Part shown: positions 45,677 to 54,372 of the stretch, piece after piece | How the letters are laid out: each line of letters starts with the position of its first letter | Position numbering within the stretch: the stretch's first letter is position 1 | Assembly: GCF_015244675.1 (NCBI RefSeq) | Contig: NZ_JABCQO010000001.1 | Location: 62,001 to 126,000 of the forward strand | Direction: 5' to 3' | Source of the DNA: Gluconobacter cerevisiae | GTDB lineage: Bacteria; Pseudomonadota; Alphaproteobacteria; Acetobacterales; Acetobacteraceae | DNA: 64,000 bases | The notes under the pieces: model-generated | What the model was told of the DNA's origin: nothing | The model's input: only the letters and a program-made list of their open reading frames with translations | Databases searched by the model: none | Position numbers and translations under genes: made by a program

Positions 45677-47497
45677 TTAGTGTGAGCGGGTCTTCGTAGC
45701 ACGCTTGCGCTCATTCGGGTCCAGATACAGCTTCCGGATACGAATGGCGGACGGCGTCACTTCAACCAGCTCATCGTCTTCAATGTAAGCAATGGCCTGC
45801 TCAAGGCTCATGCGGCGCGGCGGCGTCAGAAGCAGGGCTTCGTCCTTGCCGGAGGCACGCATGTTGGTCAGCTTCTTTTCGCGGACCGCATTGATGTCGA
45901 GGTCGTTCTCGCGGGAATGCTCACCCAGGATCATGCCTGTGTAGATCTTCTCGCCAGCATCGACGAACATCGTGCCACGATCCTGCAGGGCGAAGAGCGC
46001 GTACTGCGTCGTCTGACCGTCTTCGGACGAGATCAGCGAGCCGTTACGACGGCCTTCGATCGTGCCGACATACGGCAGATACCCGTGGAACAGACGGTTC
46101 ATGAGGCCCGTACCGCGCGTATCGGTCAGGAACTCGCCATGATAGCCGATCAGGCCGCGCGACGGGATCAGGAACGTCAGACGCACCTTTCCACCACCGG
46201 ACGGACGCATGTCCTGCATGACGCCCTTACGGAGCGACATTTTCTCGACGACAACGCCCGAATACGGCTCGTCCACGTCCACCAGAACTTCTTCGAACGG
46301 CTCTTCGCGCTCGCCGGTCTCTTCGTTTTCACGGAACAGAACGCGCGGACGGCCGATCGTCAGCTCGAAGCCTTCGCGACGCATCGTTTCAATCAGAACG
46401 CCGAGCTGAAGTTCGCCACGACCAGCAACTTCGAAGGCTTCGCTTTCCGGGCTTTCCGTAACCTTAATGGCCACGTTGCCTTCGGTTTCCTTGAAGAGAC
46501 GGTCACGGATCTGGCGCGACGTCACCTTCTTGCCTTCACGACCACCCAGCGGGCCATCGTTGATGCGGAACGTCATGGACAGTGTCGGCGGATCAACCGG
46601 ACGGGACGGCAGCGGCTCGTTGATGGACGGATCAGCGATGGTGTCAGGAATCGTCGCATCGGACAGACCGGCAACGGCGACAATGTCACCGGCTTCGGCT
46701 TCATCCACAGGCACGCGGTCGAGGCCACGGAAGGACAGCAGCTTCGTCAGACGGCCGGTTTCGACAATCGTGCCATCCGGACGCAGCACGCGGACCGGCA
46801 TGTTCACCTTCGCACGGCCCTGATCGATACGACCCGTCAGGATACGGCCAAGGAAGTTGTCGCTCTCAAGGATGGTCGCAACCATTCCGAAGGGCGCATC
46901 CTTGTCCACGTTCGGCTGCGGCACATGGCGCAGCACGAGGTCGAACAGCGGAGCGAGGTCCTTCTTCGGTCCATCCAGCTCCAGATCGGCCCAGCCCTGA
47001 CGGCCCGAAGCGTAGAGCATCGGGAAGTCGAGCTGGTGCTCGTCGGCGCCGAGGGACGCGAACAGATCGAAGATCTCTTCGTGCACTTCGTCCGGACGGG
47101 CGTCGGAACGGTCGATCTTGTTGACGACGACGATCGGGCGGATGCCACGGGCCAGTGCCTTGCCAAGCACGAACTTGGTCTGCGGCAGCGCGCCTTCAGC
47201 GGCATCGACGAGGATGATCGCGCCATCCACCATGCTCAGGATACGCTCGACCTCACCGCCGAAATCGGCGTGGCCCGGGGTATCGATGATGTTGATGCGG
47301 GTTTCTTTCCACACAACGGACGTGCACTTGGCGAGAATGGTGATGCCACGCTCGCGTTCGAGGTCGTTGCTGTCCATCGCACGATCAGCAACATGCTGAT
47401 TGTCGCGGAAAGAGCCGGACTGTTTGAGAAGCGCGTCAACCAGCGTGGTTTTGCCATGATCGACGTGCGCGATGATGGCGATATTACGGAGTTCCAT
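45677..47497 (-). CDS. typA: Translational GTPase TypA/BipA
   Basis: The 606-residue ribosome-associated GTPase helps assemble the large subunit and respond to stress. G1 is [18 protein letters not shown]2 region [12 protein letters not shown]3 [12 protein letters not shown] and G4 [14 protein letters not shown]. The C-terminal BipA-specific part contains [20 protein letters not shown] and [22 protein letters not shown] lies six bases before ATG 47497 (MELRNIAI). The 44 extra codons of the longer frame are not typical of the family. Confidence 0.97.
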   Translation of the reverse strand: MELRNIAIIAHVDHGKTTLVDALLKQSGSFRDNQHVADRAMDSNDLERERGITILAKCTSVVWKETRINIIDTPGHADFGGEVERILSMVDGAIILVDAAEGALPQTKFVLGKALARGIRPIVVVNKIDRSDARPDEVHEEIFDLFASLGADEHQLDFPMLYASGRQGWADLELDGPKKDLAPLFDLVLRHVPQPNVDKDAPFGMVATILESDNFLGRILTGRIDQGRAKVNMPVRVLRPDGTIVETGRLTKLLSFRGLDRVPVDEAEAGDIVAVAGLSDATIPDTIADPSINEPLPSRPVDPPTLSMTFRINDGPLGGREGKKVTSRQIRDRLFKETEGNVAIKVTESPESEAFEVAGRGELQLGVLIETMRREGFELTIGRPRVLFRENEETGEREEPFEEVLVDVDEPYSGVVVEKMSLRKGVMQDMRPSGGGKVRLTFLIPSRGLIGYHGEFLTDTRGTGLMNRLFHGYLPYVGTIEGRRNGSLISSEDGQTTQYALFALQDRGTMFVDAGEKIYTGMILGEHSRENDLDINAVREKKLTNMRASGKDEALLLTPPRRMSLEQAIAYIEDDELVEVTPSAIRIRKLYLDPNERKRATKTRSH

Positions 47498-47666
47498 GTG
47501 GTCTTCCAGACGGGAGGCATCGAAGAGAGGATTTGCGCCGTCTTCTGCACCGAATCCCGCCAATATGCAAACTCTGTCACTGTCTTTTCGTCCTGAAGAT
47601 GTCTTGAGCCTGCGGGAAAGCTGGGCCACATCTCACAAAACACCGTCCCTTTGAGGAACTCAGACC

Positions 47667-48155
47667 ATGTCCAACCACCAGCCCACTGGTCCCTCCGCCC
47701 CCGGCACCGACGCTCTTAGCCAGCTCGGCCGCGCCACCACAACGCCGCAGAGTCCCGAGGAAGCCGTTCTCGAACGCGTCCCCTCCCCGCATCAGGGGCG
47801 GCAGTATGTCGTGCGATTCACGGCCCCGGAATTCACTTCGCTCTGCCCGGTAACCGGGCAGCCGGATTTCGCGCATATCGTCATCGACTATATTCCCGGC
47901 GAATGGATTGTGGAAAGCAAGTCCCTCAAGCTCTTCCTGACCAGCTTCCGCAATCATGGCGCCTTCCATGAAGACTGCTCCATCGCCATTGCCGAACGTC
48001 TGGTCGCTCTGCTCGATCCGCAGTGGCTGCGGATCGGGGCATACTGGTATCCGCGCGGCGGCATCCCGATCGACGTCTTCTGGCAGACGGGCGAGCCGCC
48101 AAAAGGCGTGTGGATTCCGGCACAGGATGTCCCCGGCTATCGTGGTCGCGGCTGA
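47667..48155 (+). CDS. queF: NADPH-dependent 7-cyano-7-deazaguanine reductase QueF
   Basis: QueF reduces preQ0 to preQ1 in queuosine biosynthesis. The 162-residue unimodular form has catalytic Cys60 and Asp67 ([18 protein letters not shown]), the QueF motif [16 protein letters not shown], and the substrate-binding HEDC. GAGGA precedes the ATG. The leader was checked for a preQ1 riboswitch and none was apparent. The next gene starts three bases behind the stop, so the two are co-transcribed. Confidence 0.96.
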   Translation: MSNHQPTGPSAPGTDALSQLGRATTTPQSPEEAVLERVPSPHQGRQYVVRFTAPEFTSLCPVTGQPDFAHIVIDYIPGEWIVESKSLKLFLTSFRNHGAFHEDCSIAIAERLVALLDPQWLRIGAYWYPRGGIPIDVFWQTGEPPKGVWIPAQDVPGYRGRG

Positions 48156-48158
48156 ACC

Positions 48159-48986
48159 GTGACGGAAGCCGCCGCCATCGCCCGCTCCAGCGGCCCTGTC
48201 ACGCAGGCGCGGCTAGTGGTGGATCTGCAACGTCTCGGCGTCACACCCGGCATGACGCTGCTGGTCCATACGTCTTTGAGTCGAATTGGCTGGGTCTGTG
48301 GCGGAGCACGTACCGTGATCGAGAGCCTGCTTCAGGCTGTCGGCGCGGACGGCACGATCGTCATGCCCGCGCAATCCTCCGAACTTAGCGACCCGTCAGG
48401 CTGGTGCAATCCGCCCGTGCCGGAAAGCTGGTGGGGGACGATCCGCACCACCATGCCGCCATATGATCCGCATCTGACGCCGACGCGCGGCATGGGGCAG
48501 ATTGCCGAGTTTTTCCGGACGTGGCCCGGCGTGCAGCGCAGCGCCCATCCGCAGGTTTCGTTCACGGCTTTAGGGCCGCTGGCGGCGGATATTCTGGCGA
48601 ATCAGCCGATAGACGATCCGTTTGGCACCGGTTCCCCGCTTGCTGCCATGTCGGGCCATAATGCACAGGTTTTGATGATCGGGACGGGCTGGGACACCTG
48701 CACGGGGTTACATCTAGCCGAGCGGCTCGCTGATCCTGACGGGCCCAGATTTCAGGACGGAACCTGCATCACGACAGATGGGGAGCGCCGCTGGATCAGC
48801 ATCAGCCTCCCTGAGACGCAGACGGAGCGTTTCGAGCCTTTTGGCGCAAAGCTTGATGGAAACGCGCTACTCCGCCACGGGCATATCGGTTCGGCAGCCT
48901 CACGCCTGTTCCCGCTGGCCCCGGCCATTCACATGGCCGCACAGCACTGGAACAGACAGGAACAGCCGCCGCAAAGTGATCAGTAA
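48159..48986 (+). CDS. AAC(3)-family acyltransferase (aminoglycoside 3-N-acetyltransferase-like)
   Basis: The 275-residue protein fits the AAC(3) fold: GMTLLVHTSLSRIGWVCGG, VMPAQSSELSDPSGW, PTRGMGQIAEFFRTWPGVQRSAHP and MIGTGWDTCTGLHLAE. The family uses acetyl-CoA to acylate amino groups, but chromosomal members often have other natural substrates, and resistance cannot be read from the sequence. The start is GTG, 3 nt beyond queF. The last seven bases overlap the convergent TonB-receptor gene. Confidence 0.87.
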   Translation: MTEAAAIARSSGPVTQARLVVDLQRLGVTPGMTLLVHTSLSRIGWVCGGARTVIESLLQAVGADGTIVMPAQSSELSDPSGWCNPPVPESWWGTIRTTMPPYDPHLTPTRGMGQIAEFFRTWPGVQRSAHPQVSFTALGPLAADILANQPIDDPFGTGSPLAAMSGHNAQVLMIGTGWDTCTGLHLAERLADPDGPRFQDGTCITTDGERRWISISLPETQTERFEPFGAKLDGNALLRHGHIGSAASRLFPLAPAIHMAAQHWNRQEQPPQSDQ

Positions 48987-51334
48987 GACGCGCTGATTTC
49001 GCCAAGGAACATGCGTCCAGCAGACGGCGTGGCGCGGTTGGAGAACAGGCTCTGGTAATTCAGGCGGTTCGCCAGATTGTAGCCGTTCATCGACACTTTC
49101 CAGTGCTGGTTGAAGCGGTGTGAAATCATGGCGCTGAAGTCCAGATTCGCCGGGGCGCGGAACTTGTTGGCAGCATCCAGCCACACATGCTCACGCCAGG
49201 TCAGACCGCCGCCAAACGTCACGTTGTAAGGCTTGCCCGCGAAGGCGTTATAGGCCGACCAGAGCGTTGCCTGATTATGCGGCACATACTGCACGTTCTT
49301 TCCACGATTGGCCTTCGTGGCGGAAGAGGTGGTGCTGCTGTCATACAGGGCGTAGGTGGCGGACACGTTCCAGCCCGGCAGAATGATGCCGCCAACGGAC
49401 AGTTCAAGCCCCTGATTGCGCTGCCGGTCAGACGATCCTGTGATTTCACCGGTCACCGGATCGGCATTCAGCGCATTACCCTTGTCCAGCCGGAACAGCG
49501 ACGCTGTTACACCCAAACGGTCGTGCAGAATGCTGTACTTGGCCCCAAGTTCATAAAGCTGCGCTTTTTCCGGGCTGGCGAACGAGTTGGTGCCGGGACG
49601 GATGGGTACGGAGCCGTTGGTCACATACATGCCCATCGGCGTCGTGGAATTGGCCCATGTAAAATAGTAGGTCTGATGCGAATCCGGCGTCAGAACGAGG
49701 CTGGCATTCGGGTTGAACACCCCGCTCACATCATGGAAATGCTGGTCGGGGTTCTTCGCAACATTTCCACCCGTCATGTTGTAGCTCGTCTGCCAGCGAT
49801 CCCAGCGGAACCCACCCTTGAGAGACAGCCAGTTCGTGAACCATATCTGATCGAACAGGAACAATCCCGTATCGAACCCATATCCGTTGCTGTGTGATTT
49901 CGCACCCAGCGACCCCAGCGAGACAAGCCCACCCGGATTCATATCGCCCGGCACCAGATCCAGATTGCCGACATGCGGATTCGGATTGACGAGGTTCGCA
50001 TAGGGCTTGGGCTTCAGATAGGTCGACTGCGAGCGCACGTCATTGACGCGCTCGATATCGAAGCCTGCGACGACCTGATGACGCAGGAACCCCGTATGGA
50101 AATCCGCAACCATTGACCCCACATTCTGCACGGACCAGCTCGTCTGCTGATACGGCAGCGGTGCCATATACGTCCCGGCACCCGTACCCGCCCCTGCACC
50201 GACCGGCCCCGAGCGTGCCACGAGCGCCTTGGATGGATCGGCGCTGAAATAGTTGTTCACGCAGGTCGTATCGCAGGTCGCTTTGGAGGCCGCAAACGTG
50301 CGGTAATACTCGCCGCCGCGCAGATCATCATAGAACGTGATGTGTTTGTTCAGCTTGAAGCTAAAACGGGCCGTTTCCATGTTGGCGTTCGTTGCGTTCT
50401 GGTCATTATCCGTCCCGTACCAGTTGTTGCGGCGGATGCCATATTCCGTGATGGGCTGACCATAAGCCGCACCCGGCTTTGTCACGACCGGCACACCGAA
50501 ATCCGGAACCGAATTTTCCTGCTGGTGCATATATTGCAGAACCAGCGTCGTTCTCTTGCCGATACCGAAAGCCAGCGACGGCGCGACACCCCAGCGATGG
50601 GAATAGAGATTGTCACGCCCGACGATATTGTGCTCGTCGCCCATGCCCGTGATGCGGAAGGCCGTTGAATCGTTGATCTTCTGATTGACGTCCAGCGTGC
50701 CGCGATAATAGCTGCCAGATCCGCCGGAAAACTCTGCATTATAATGGTTTTTCAGACCGGGCGTTTTGGTGACCATGTTGATGGCGCCGCCCGTCGTTCC
50801 ATTACCGAACACCTCGGAAGACGGCCCCTTGATGACCGAAACGGTTTCGAAATTGAACGCATCGCGCGAATAGACGCCGAAGTCCCGCAGGCCATCTTCA
50901 TAAATGTCGTTCTGGGCCTGAAAACCACGGATCAGGAACTGATCGCCGTTCATGCCGCCCGCGCCCTCACCGATGGAGGTCGTGACACCCGGAACGTTCC
51001 GCAGTGCCTCATCGAGGGATTTCACATTCTGCTGCTGCATCAGGGCCTGCGGCACCACGTTGATGTTCTGCGGCGTGTGCATCACGTCCTGCGGCATCCG
51101 GGACAGTCCGGTGGAGTCATGCATGGTGTTAAAACCATGTCCCTGCACCGTCAGATATTCCGCATCCGCGCCCTCAACGCTTTGCGTGCTGTTCAGGGAT
51201 TTTGCCGCAGGAGGCGCCTTGGGGTTCGGTTTTTCGTCTTTTTTGACGAGGTCCGCCGCGTAGCCCTGTGAAGACATCAGCAGCGTTCCCGCAACTGATA
51301 GCGAAGTAATATGCGCGCGCAGCGAACCGGTCAT
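48980..51334 (-). CDS. TonB-dependent siderophore receptor (catecholate/Fiu-like)
   Basis: The outer-membrane receptor has 784 residues from ATG 51334, which AGAGG precedes by about six bases; an ATG eight codons upstream is weaker. A signal peptide (about 1-28) is followed by the plug domain (MPQDVMHTPQNINVVPQALM, NVPGVTTSIGEGAGGMNGDQ, VIKGPSSEVFGNGTTGGAIN) and a barrel ending in the aromatic residue of FLGEISASY. A pair of Cys (CDTTC) sits in an extracellular loop. It imports ferric siderophore with TonB-ExbBD. A Fur-box-like site lies upstream. Confidence 0.93.
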   Translation of the reverse strand: MTGSLRAHITSLSVAGTLLMSSQGYAADLVKKDEKPNPKAPPAAKSLNSTQSVEGADAEYLTVQGHGFNTMHDSTGLSRMPQDVMHTPQNINVVPQALMQQQNVKSLDEALRNVPGVTTSIGEGAGGMNGDQFLIRGFQAQNDIYEDGLRDFGVYSRDAFNFETVSVIKGPSSEVFGNGTTGGAINMVTKTPGLKNHYNAEFSGGSGSYYRGTLDVNQKINDSTAFRITGMGDEHNIVGRDNLYSHRWGVAPSLAFGIGKRTTLVLQYMHQQENSVPDFGVPVVTKPGAAYGQPITEYGIRRNNWYGTDNDQNATNANMETARFSFKLNKHITFYDDLRGGEYYRTFAASKATCDTTCVNNYFSADPSKALVARSGPVGAGAGTGAGTYMAPLPYQQTSWSVQNVGSMVADFHTGFLRHQVVAGFDIERVNDVRSQSTYLKPKPYANLVNPNPHVGNLDLVPGDMNPGGLVSLGSLGAKSHSNGYGFDTGLFLFDQIWFTNWLSLKGGFRWDRWQTSYNMTGGNVAKNPDQHFHDVSGVFNPNASLVLTPDSHQTYYFTWANSTTPMGMYVTNGSVPIRPGTNSFASPEKAQLYELGAKYSILHDRLGVTASLFRLDKGNALNADPVTGEITGSSDRQRNQGLELSVGGIILPGWNVSATYALYDSSTTSSATKANRGKNVQYVPHNQATLWSAYNAFAGKPYNVTFGGGLTWREHVWLDAANKFRAPANLDFSAMISHRFNQHWKVSMNGYNLANRLNYQSLFSNRATPSAGRMFLGEISASY

Positions 51335-51386
51335 TGAAGGCCTCTTGGTTACGGACATGTCTTGTTATGTTGCAGAGGCAAATATT

Positions 51387-51405
51387 AGAAATAAGAATCA
51401 TTCGC
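51387..51405. promoter_or_regulatory. Possible Fur box upstream of the siderophore receptor
   Basis: The 19 bases match 12 of 19 positions of the E. coli Fur consensus, including an intact AATCATT half. They sit 53 bases upstream of the receptor ATG, in an AT-rich stretch where a promoter is expected. The match is modest. Confidence 0.35.
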
Positions 51406-51546
51406 AACAAATTTCTGAAGGAATGGCTTTCCTTTCGCCAAAAAAACACTTCGCCGGATTAAAAATTGTCCCAAAACACATCAGGCTCCCCACCCTGCAC
51501 ACAGAGGATGGAGAGCCTGTCAGATCTCTTCAGAATTTTGCAGACG

Positions 51547-52023
51547 TCAGAGCGTAATGCCGAGCTGTCCCTGAAAATACAGCAAAGGCGCGCGGTTTTC
51601 GTCGAGTTCAAGCGAAACAGGACGCGCCATGAACAGCGCATGCGTGCCGCCCTGGAATGTTTCGACCAGTTCGCAGTGCATCTTCACCAGCGAATCCCGG
51701 ACAAACGCCGTGCCATCCGCCGAGCGTTCGATCACGTCCGAGCCGAACTTGTCGCCTGTGCGGCTGGCGAACAGCATCGCCACGTCCTTGTGGTCGTTGC
51801 CCAGAATGCTGAGGCCGAACGTGCCGGCTTCCGCAATCGCACGATAGGTCGCGCTGGCACGGTTGAGACAGATCAGCAGCAGGAGCGGATCAAGGGACAC
51901 GGAGGTCAGAGCGCTGATGGTCGCGCCCTGTTCGCCTTCGCTACCTTTGGCCGTCACCACAGCCACACCCGTGGCGAAATGGGACATGGCCTTGCGGAAA
52001 TCGGTGTCGTTCGGAGTCGTCAT
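51547..52023 (-). CDS. Flavin reductase (FMN-binding, DIM6/NTAB type)
   Basis: The 158-residue protein has the flavin_reduct domain: FRKAMSHFATGVAVVTAKG, GATISALTSVSLDPLLLLIC, GTFGLSILGNDHKDVAMLFA and HCELVETFQGGTHALFMARP. It reduces free FMN/FAD with NAD(P)H for a monooxygenase or for ferric reduction. AAGGAG five bases before ATG 52023 sets the start. It lies upstream of the siderophore receptor on the same strand, 212 nt away, with a GC-rich hairpin (51482-51521) in between. Confidence 0.9.
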   Translation of the reverse strand: MTTPNDTDFRKAMSHFATGVAVVTAKGSEGEQGATISALTSVSLDPLLLLICLNRASATYRAIAEAGTFGLSILGNDHKDVAMLFASRTGDKFGSDVIERSADGTAFVRDSLVKMHCELVETFQGGTHALFMARPVSLELDENRAPLLYFQGQLGITL

Positions 52024-52130
52024 GCAGACTCCTTGCCATAATCCGGCGGCCAGCGCACCTCCTTCCCGCAACGAACAAGGTGCAGGGATCAAGATCCCTG
52101 CCGGGTCCGGGCAGAGCCCGGATTTTCTTT

Positions 52131-53369
52131 TCAGAACCCCAAAGTCATGTCCGCTCCAAACAGGATACGACCCATATGGTGCTGGTCATCAAACGGACGC
52201 GTGCCGTTGAGAGAACGATCAAAACGCAACTCCGGCCTGAGCTGGAGCAGCTTGATATGATGCCCCACATCCGGCCGCCACACGGTGTTGAGCGTCAACG
52301 CGCCATAGGTCGTAGCGGGGGCGGAGACAGAGCGCGTCGGGTTGCCAAGCAAAGCCTGTGCATAGCCTTCATTCTCGGCAAAACTCGCAACGAAACTGCC
52401 CGTATTGTCCCGATACAGCTCGGCCCGCGCATTGACGGTCAGGTTCGGGTGGATATGCCATCCACCCCACACAACCGCGCTCCACGTATCGGCGCGCAGT
52501 CCCTCGTCATGAAGCTGGTTCACCTCCACGGTGGCGCTCCATTTTTTCGAGAATGTCCACGTCCCGTTCAGATCGTTCCAGTACCGCATGGCCCCGTTGG
52601 CCCTCGGCCCCAGAGCGCGCACGGCGTCTTCCGGCCCAACCCGCAGCAGATAGGTGAAGGACAGATGCCCGTCCGCCAGATCATTGCCCGTCACGCCGAG
52701 ATACCCGGCAGGCCGGTCATTGTTATCCCCCCGCCCGAAGGAGGTCTGGTTGCCGGTATCCGCGCCGAACTGAAGATCAAAATGCTCGTCCAGATGAAGC
52801 TGGAACATGCCCCCCACATGCTCGAAGGGCGTGGAATATTCGGTCGTATACGCCAGCGTGTAGAAAGCGCGTGTCGAAGGATCGAGCGTCTCCACACCCA
52901 TCGGCGACGTCAGAATCCCGATCTGTCCATCCAGCCCCCTGCTTGTGAACCACGGCATATGCAGCGCAATATTGGCGAAGACCGGCATGGCCTGATAACG
53001 GCCATTGATCCAGCGATCGGAGACGCCTGCGATCGTATAGCTCCGGGCATCGGAGCCATAGAGCATCCGCAGGTTCATCCCCAGCCCATACCCGCCCCCG
53101 ATCGGATCGACGGGTTTTGTAAGGGTGAAAGTCAGCTGGTTCAGCGTGGCCTGATCGGCATAGGGCGAGAGAAGCTGGCCGAAATTGAGATTACTCGCGG
53201 GATGGCTTGAACTGCCCATGACACCGCCTTCGATCTGCGCACCGAAAGACACATCGGAAAACCACTGATCCGTCCAAGCCTTGTCATGCGTCCCAGCTGC
53301 ACGCGCCTGCGCACCTGCCAGCAGAACCACAAAAACCACTCTCAGACCCAGACCGAAACGCTGCCTCAT
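52131..53369 (-). CDS. Outer-membrane beta-barrel protein (porin-2/OmpL-like)
   Basis: A signal peptide (MRQRFGLGLRVVFVVLLAGAQARA) leads a 412-residue chain with alternating polar and aromatic strands throughout and a C-terminal Phe (MGRILFGADMTLGF), the outer-membrane insertion signal. FTLTKPVDPIGGGYGLGMNL and QIGILTSPMGVETLDPSTRA match the BBP2 (OmpL-like) family of Alphaproteobacteria. Its cargo is unknown. AAGG lies eight bases before ATG 53369; a GTG three codons earlier is possible. Confidence 0.8.
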   Translation of the reverse strand: MRQRFGLGLRVVFVVLLAGAQARAAGTHDKAWTDQWFSDVSFGAQIEGGVMGSSSHPASNLNFGQLLSPYADQATLNQLTFTLTKPVDPIGGGYGLGMNLRMLYGSDARSYTIAGVSDRWINGRYQAMPVFANIALHMPWFTSRGLDGQIGILTSPMGVETLDPSTRAFYTLAYTTEYSTPFEHVGGMFQLHLDEHFDLQFGADTGNQTSFGRGDNNDRPAGYLGVTGNDLADGHLSFTYLLRVGPEDAVRALGPRANGAMRYWNDLNGTWTFSKKWSATVEVNQLHDEGLRADTWSAVVWGGWHIHPNLTVNARAELYRDNTGSFVASFAENEGYAQALLGNPTRSVSAPATTYGALTLNTVWRPDVGHHIKLLQLRPELRFDRSLNGTRPFDDQHHMGRILFGADMTLGF

Positions 53370-53450
53370 GCCATCCACCTTCCGGTTGCATGAGACATGC
53401 CCATAGCACAGGCCCGGTTTTTACTTAATGTTGCTAAAGAGAGCTATTTC

Positions 53451-54290
53451 TCAGAATTTCGCCGTTTTCGGGTCTGCACCCATCCGGCCATCCGCACGAT
53501 CCATCCCTCCGATGGCCTGCATGTCGTCGCCGTCCAGCACAAAGCCGAACACATCCAGATTTTCCGCCAGACGCTTCGGATTGACGGATTTTGGAATCAC
53601 GATCAGCCCGTTCTGAAGATGCCAGCGGATCACAACCTGTGCCGGAGTCCGACCGTGTTTTTCAGCAATCGCCCCGATCCGCTCATCACTCAGCACACGT
53701 CCCTTGCCCAACGGACGCCAGGCTTCGGTACGGATATTGTGCTTTTCGTGAAATTCCTGCAGAGCGCGCTGCTGGAAATCGGGATGCAATTCAATCTGGT
53801 TGACGACCGGCACCACGCCCGTCGCATCGATGATCCGCTCCAGATGCTCCGGCTCAAAATTGGACACACCAATGGACTTCACGCGGCCGGATTTCTTCAA
53901 CTCGACCAGCGCCTTCCACGTCTCGACATACTGCCCCTGATCCGGCATCGGCCAGTGGATCAGATACAGATCCAGCACCGGACGACGCAGCAGACGCGCG
54001 CTTTCTTCATAGGCACGCAGCGCATTGTCGTAACCCTGCTCGTCATTCCATACCTTGGTCGTAAGGAAGATTTCCGGATGGTCTTCCAGACCCTCACCGA
54101 CCCCGGCTTCGTTCTTGTAAAGCCGCGCGGTATCGACGGAGCGATACCCGAGTTTCACGGCTTCCCTAACGATCTCCGCCGTCTCGTTCGGAGGCGTCTG
54201 CCAGACACCCAGACCGATCTGCGGCATGGTGTTACCATCGTGAAAGGAAATCTCTGTCTGGGCGTCGGCGGATGGAACCTGTGACGACAT
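53451..54290 (-). CDS. Aldo-keto reductase, 2,5-diketo-D-gluconate reductase-like
   Basis: The 279-residue TIM-barrel enzyme has the full catalytic tetrad Asp53, Tyr58, Lys79 and His112 (GYRSVDTARLYKNEAGVG, LTTKVW, YLIHWP), the AKR signature VKSIGVSNFEPEHLERI, and the NADPH site IPKSVNPKRLAEN. It lies in the AKR5 group with DkgA/DkgB. In Gluconobacter such enzymes reduce ketogluconates, fructose or dicarbonyls; the substrate here is unproven. Likely monocistronic. Confidence 0.9.
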   Translation of the reverse strand: MSSQVPSADAQTEISFHDGNTMPQIGLGVWQTPPNETAEIVREAVKLGYRSVDTARLYKNEAGVGEGLEDHPEIFLTTKVWNDEQGYDNALRAYEESARLLRRPVLDLYLIHWPMPDQGQYVETWKALVELKKSGRVKSIGVSNFEPEHLERIIDATGVVPVVNQIELHPDFQQRALQEFHEKHNIRTEAWRPLGKGRVLSDERIGAIAEKHGRTPAQVVIRWHLQNGLIVIPKSVNPKRLAENLDVFGFVLDGDDMQAIGGMDRADGRMGADPKTAKF

Positions 54291-54372
54291 ATCTGCCTCC
54301 TTGCAGGATTTAAAAGAAAACTCATCAGCGCGTGAGGTGCTGGATTTTCAACGCAGGCCCCGGACGAGAGGT

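Noticed and set aside
47597-47666. preQ1 riboswitch upstream of queF
   Set aside because: The short leader lacks the H-type pseudoknot layout and A-rich tail of preQ1-I, and is too short for the other classes.
48159-48986. Aminoglycoside resistance gene
   Set aside because: The fold is AAC(3)-like, but the gene is co-directional with queF, has ordinary local base composition and no mobile element nearby. A native function is more likely.
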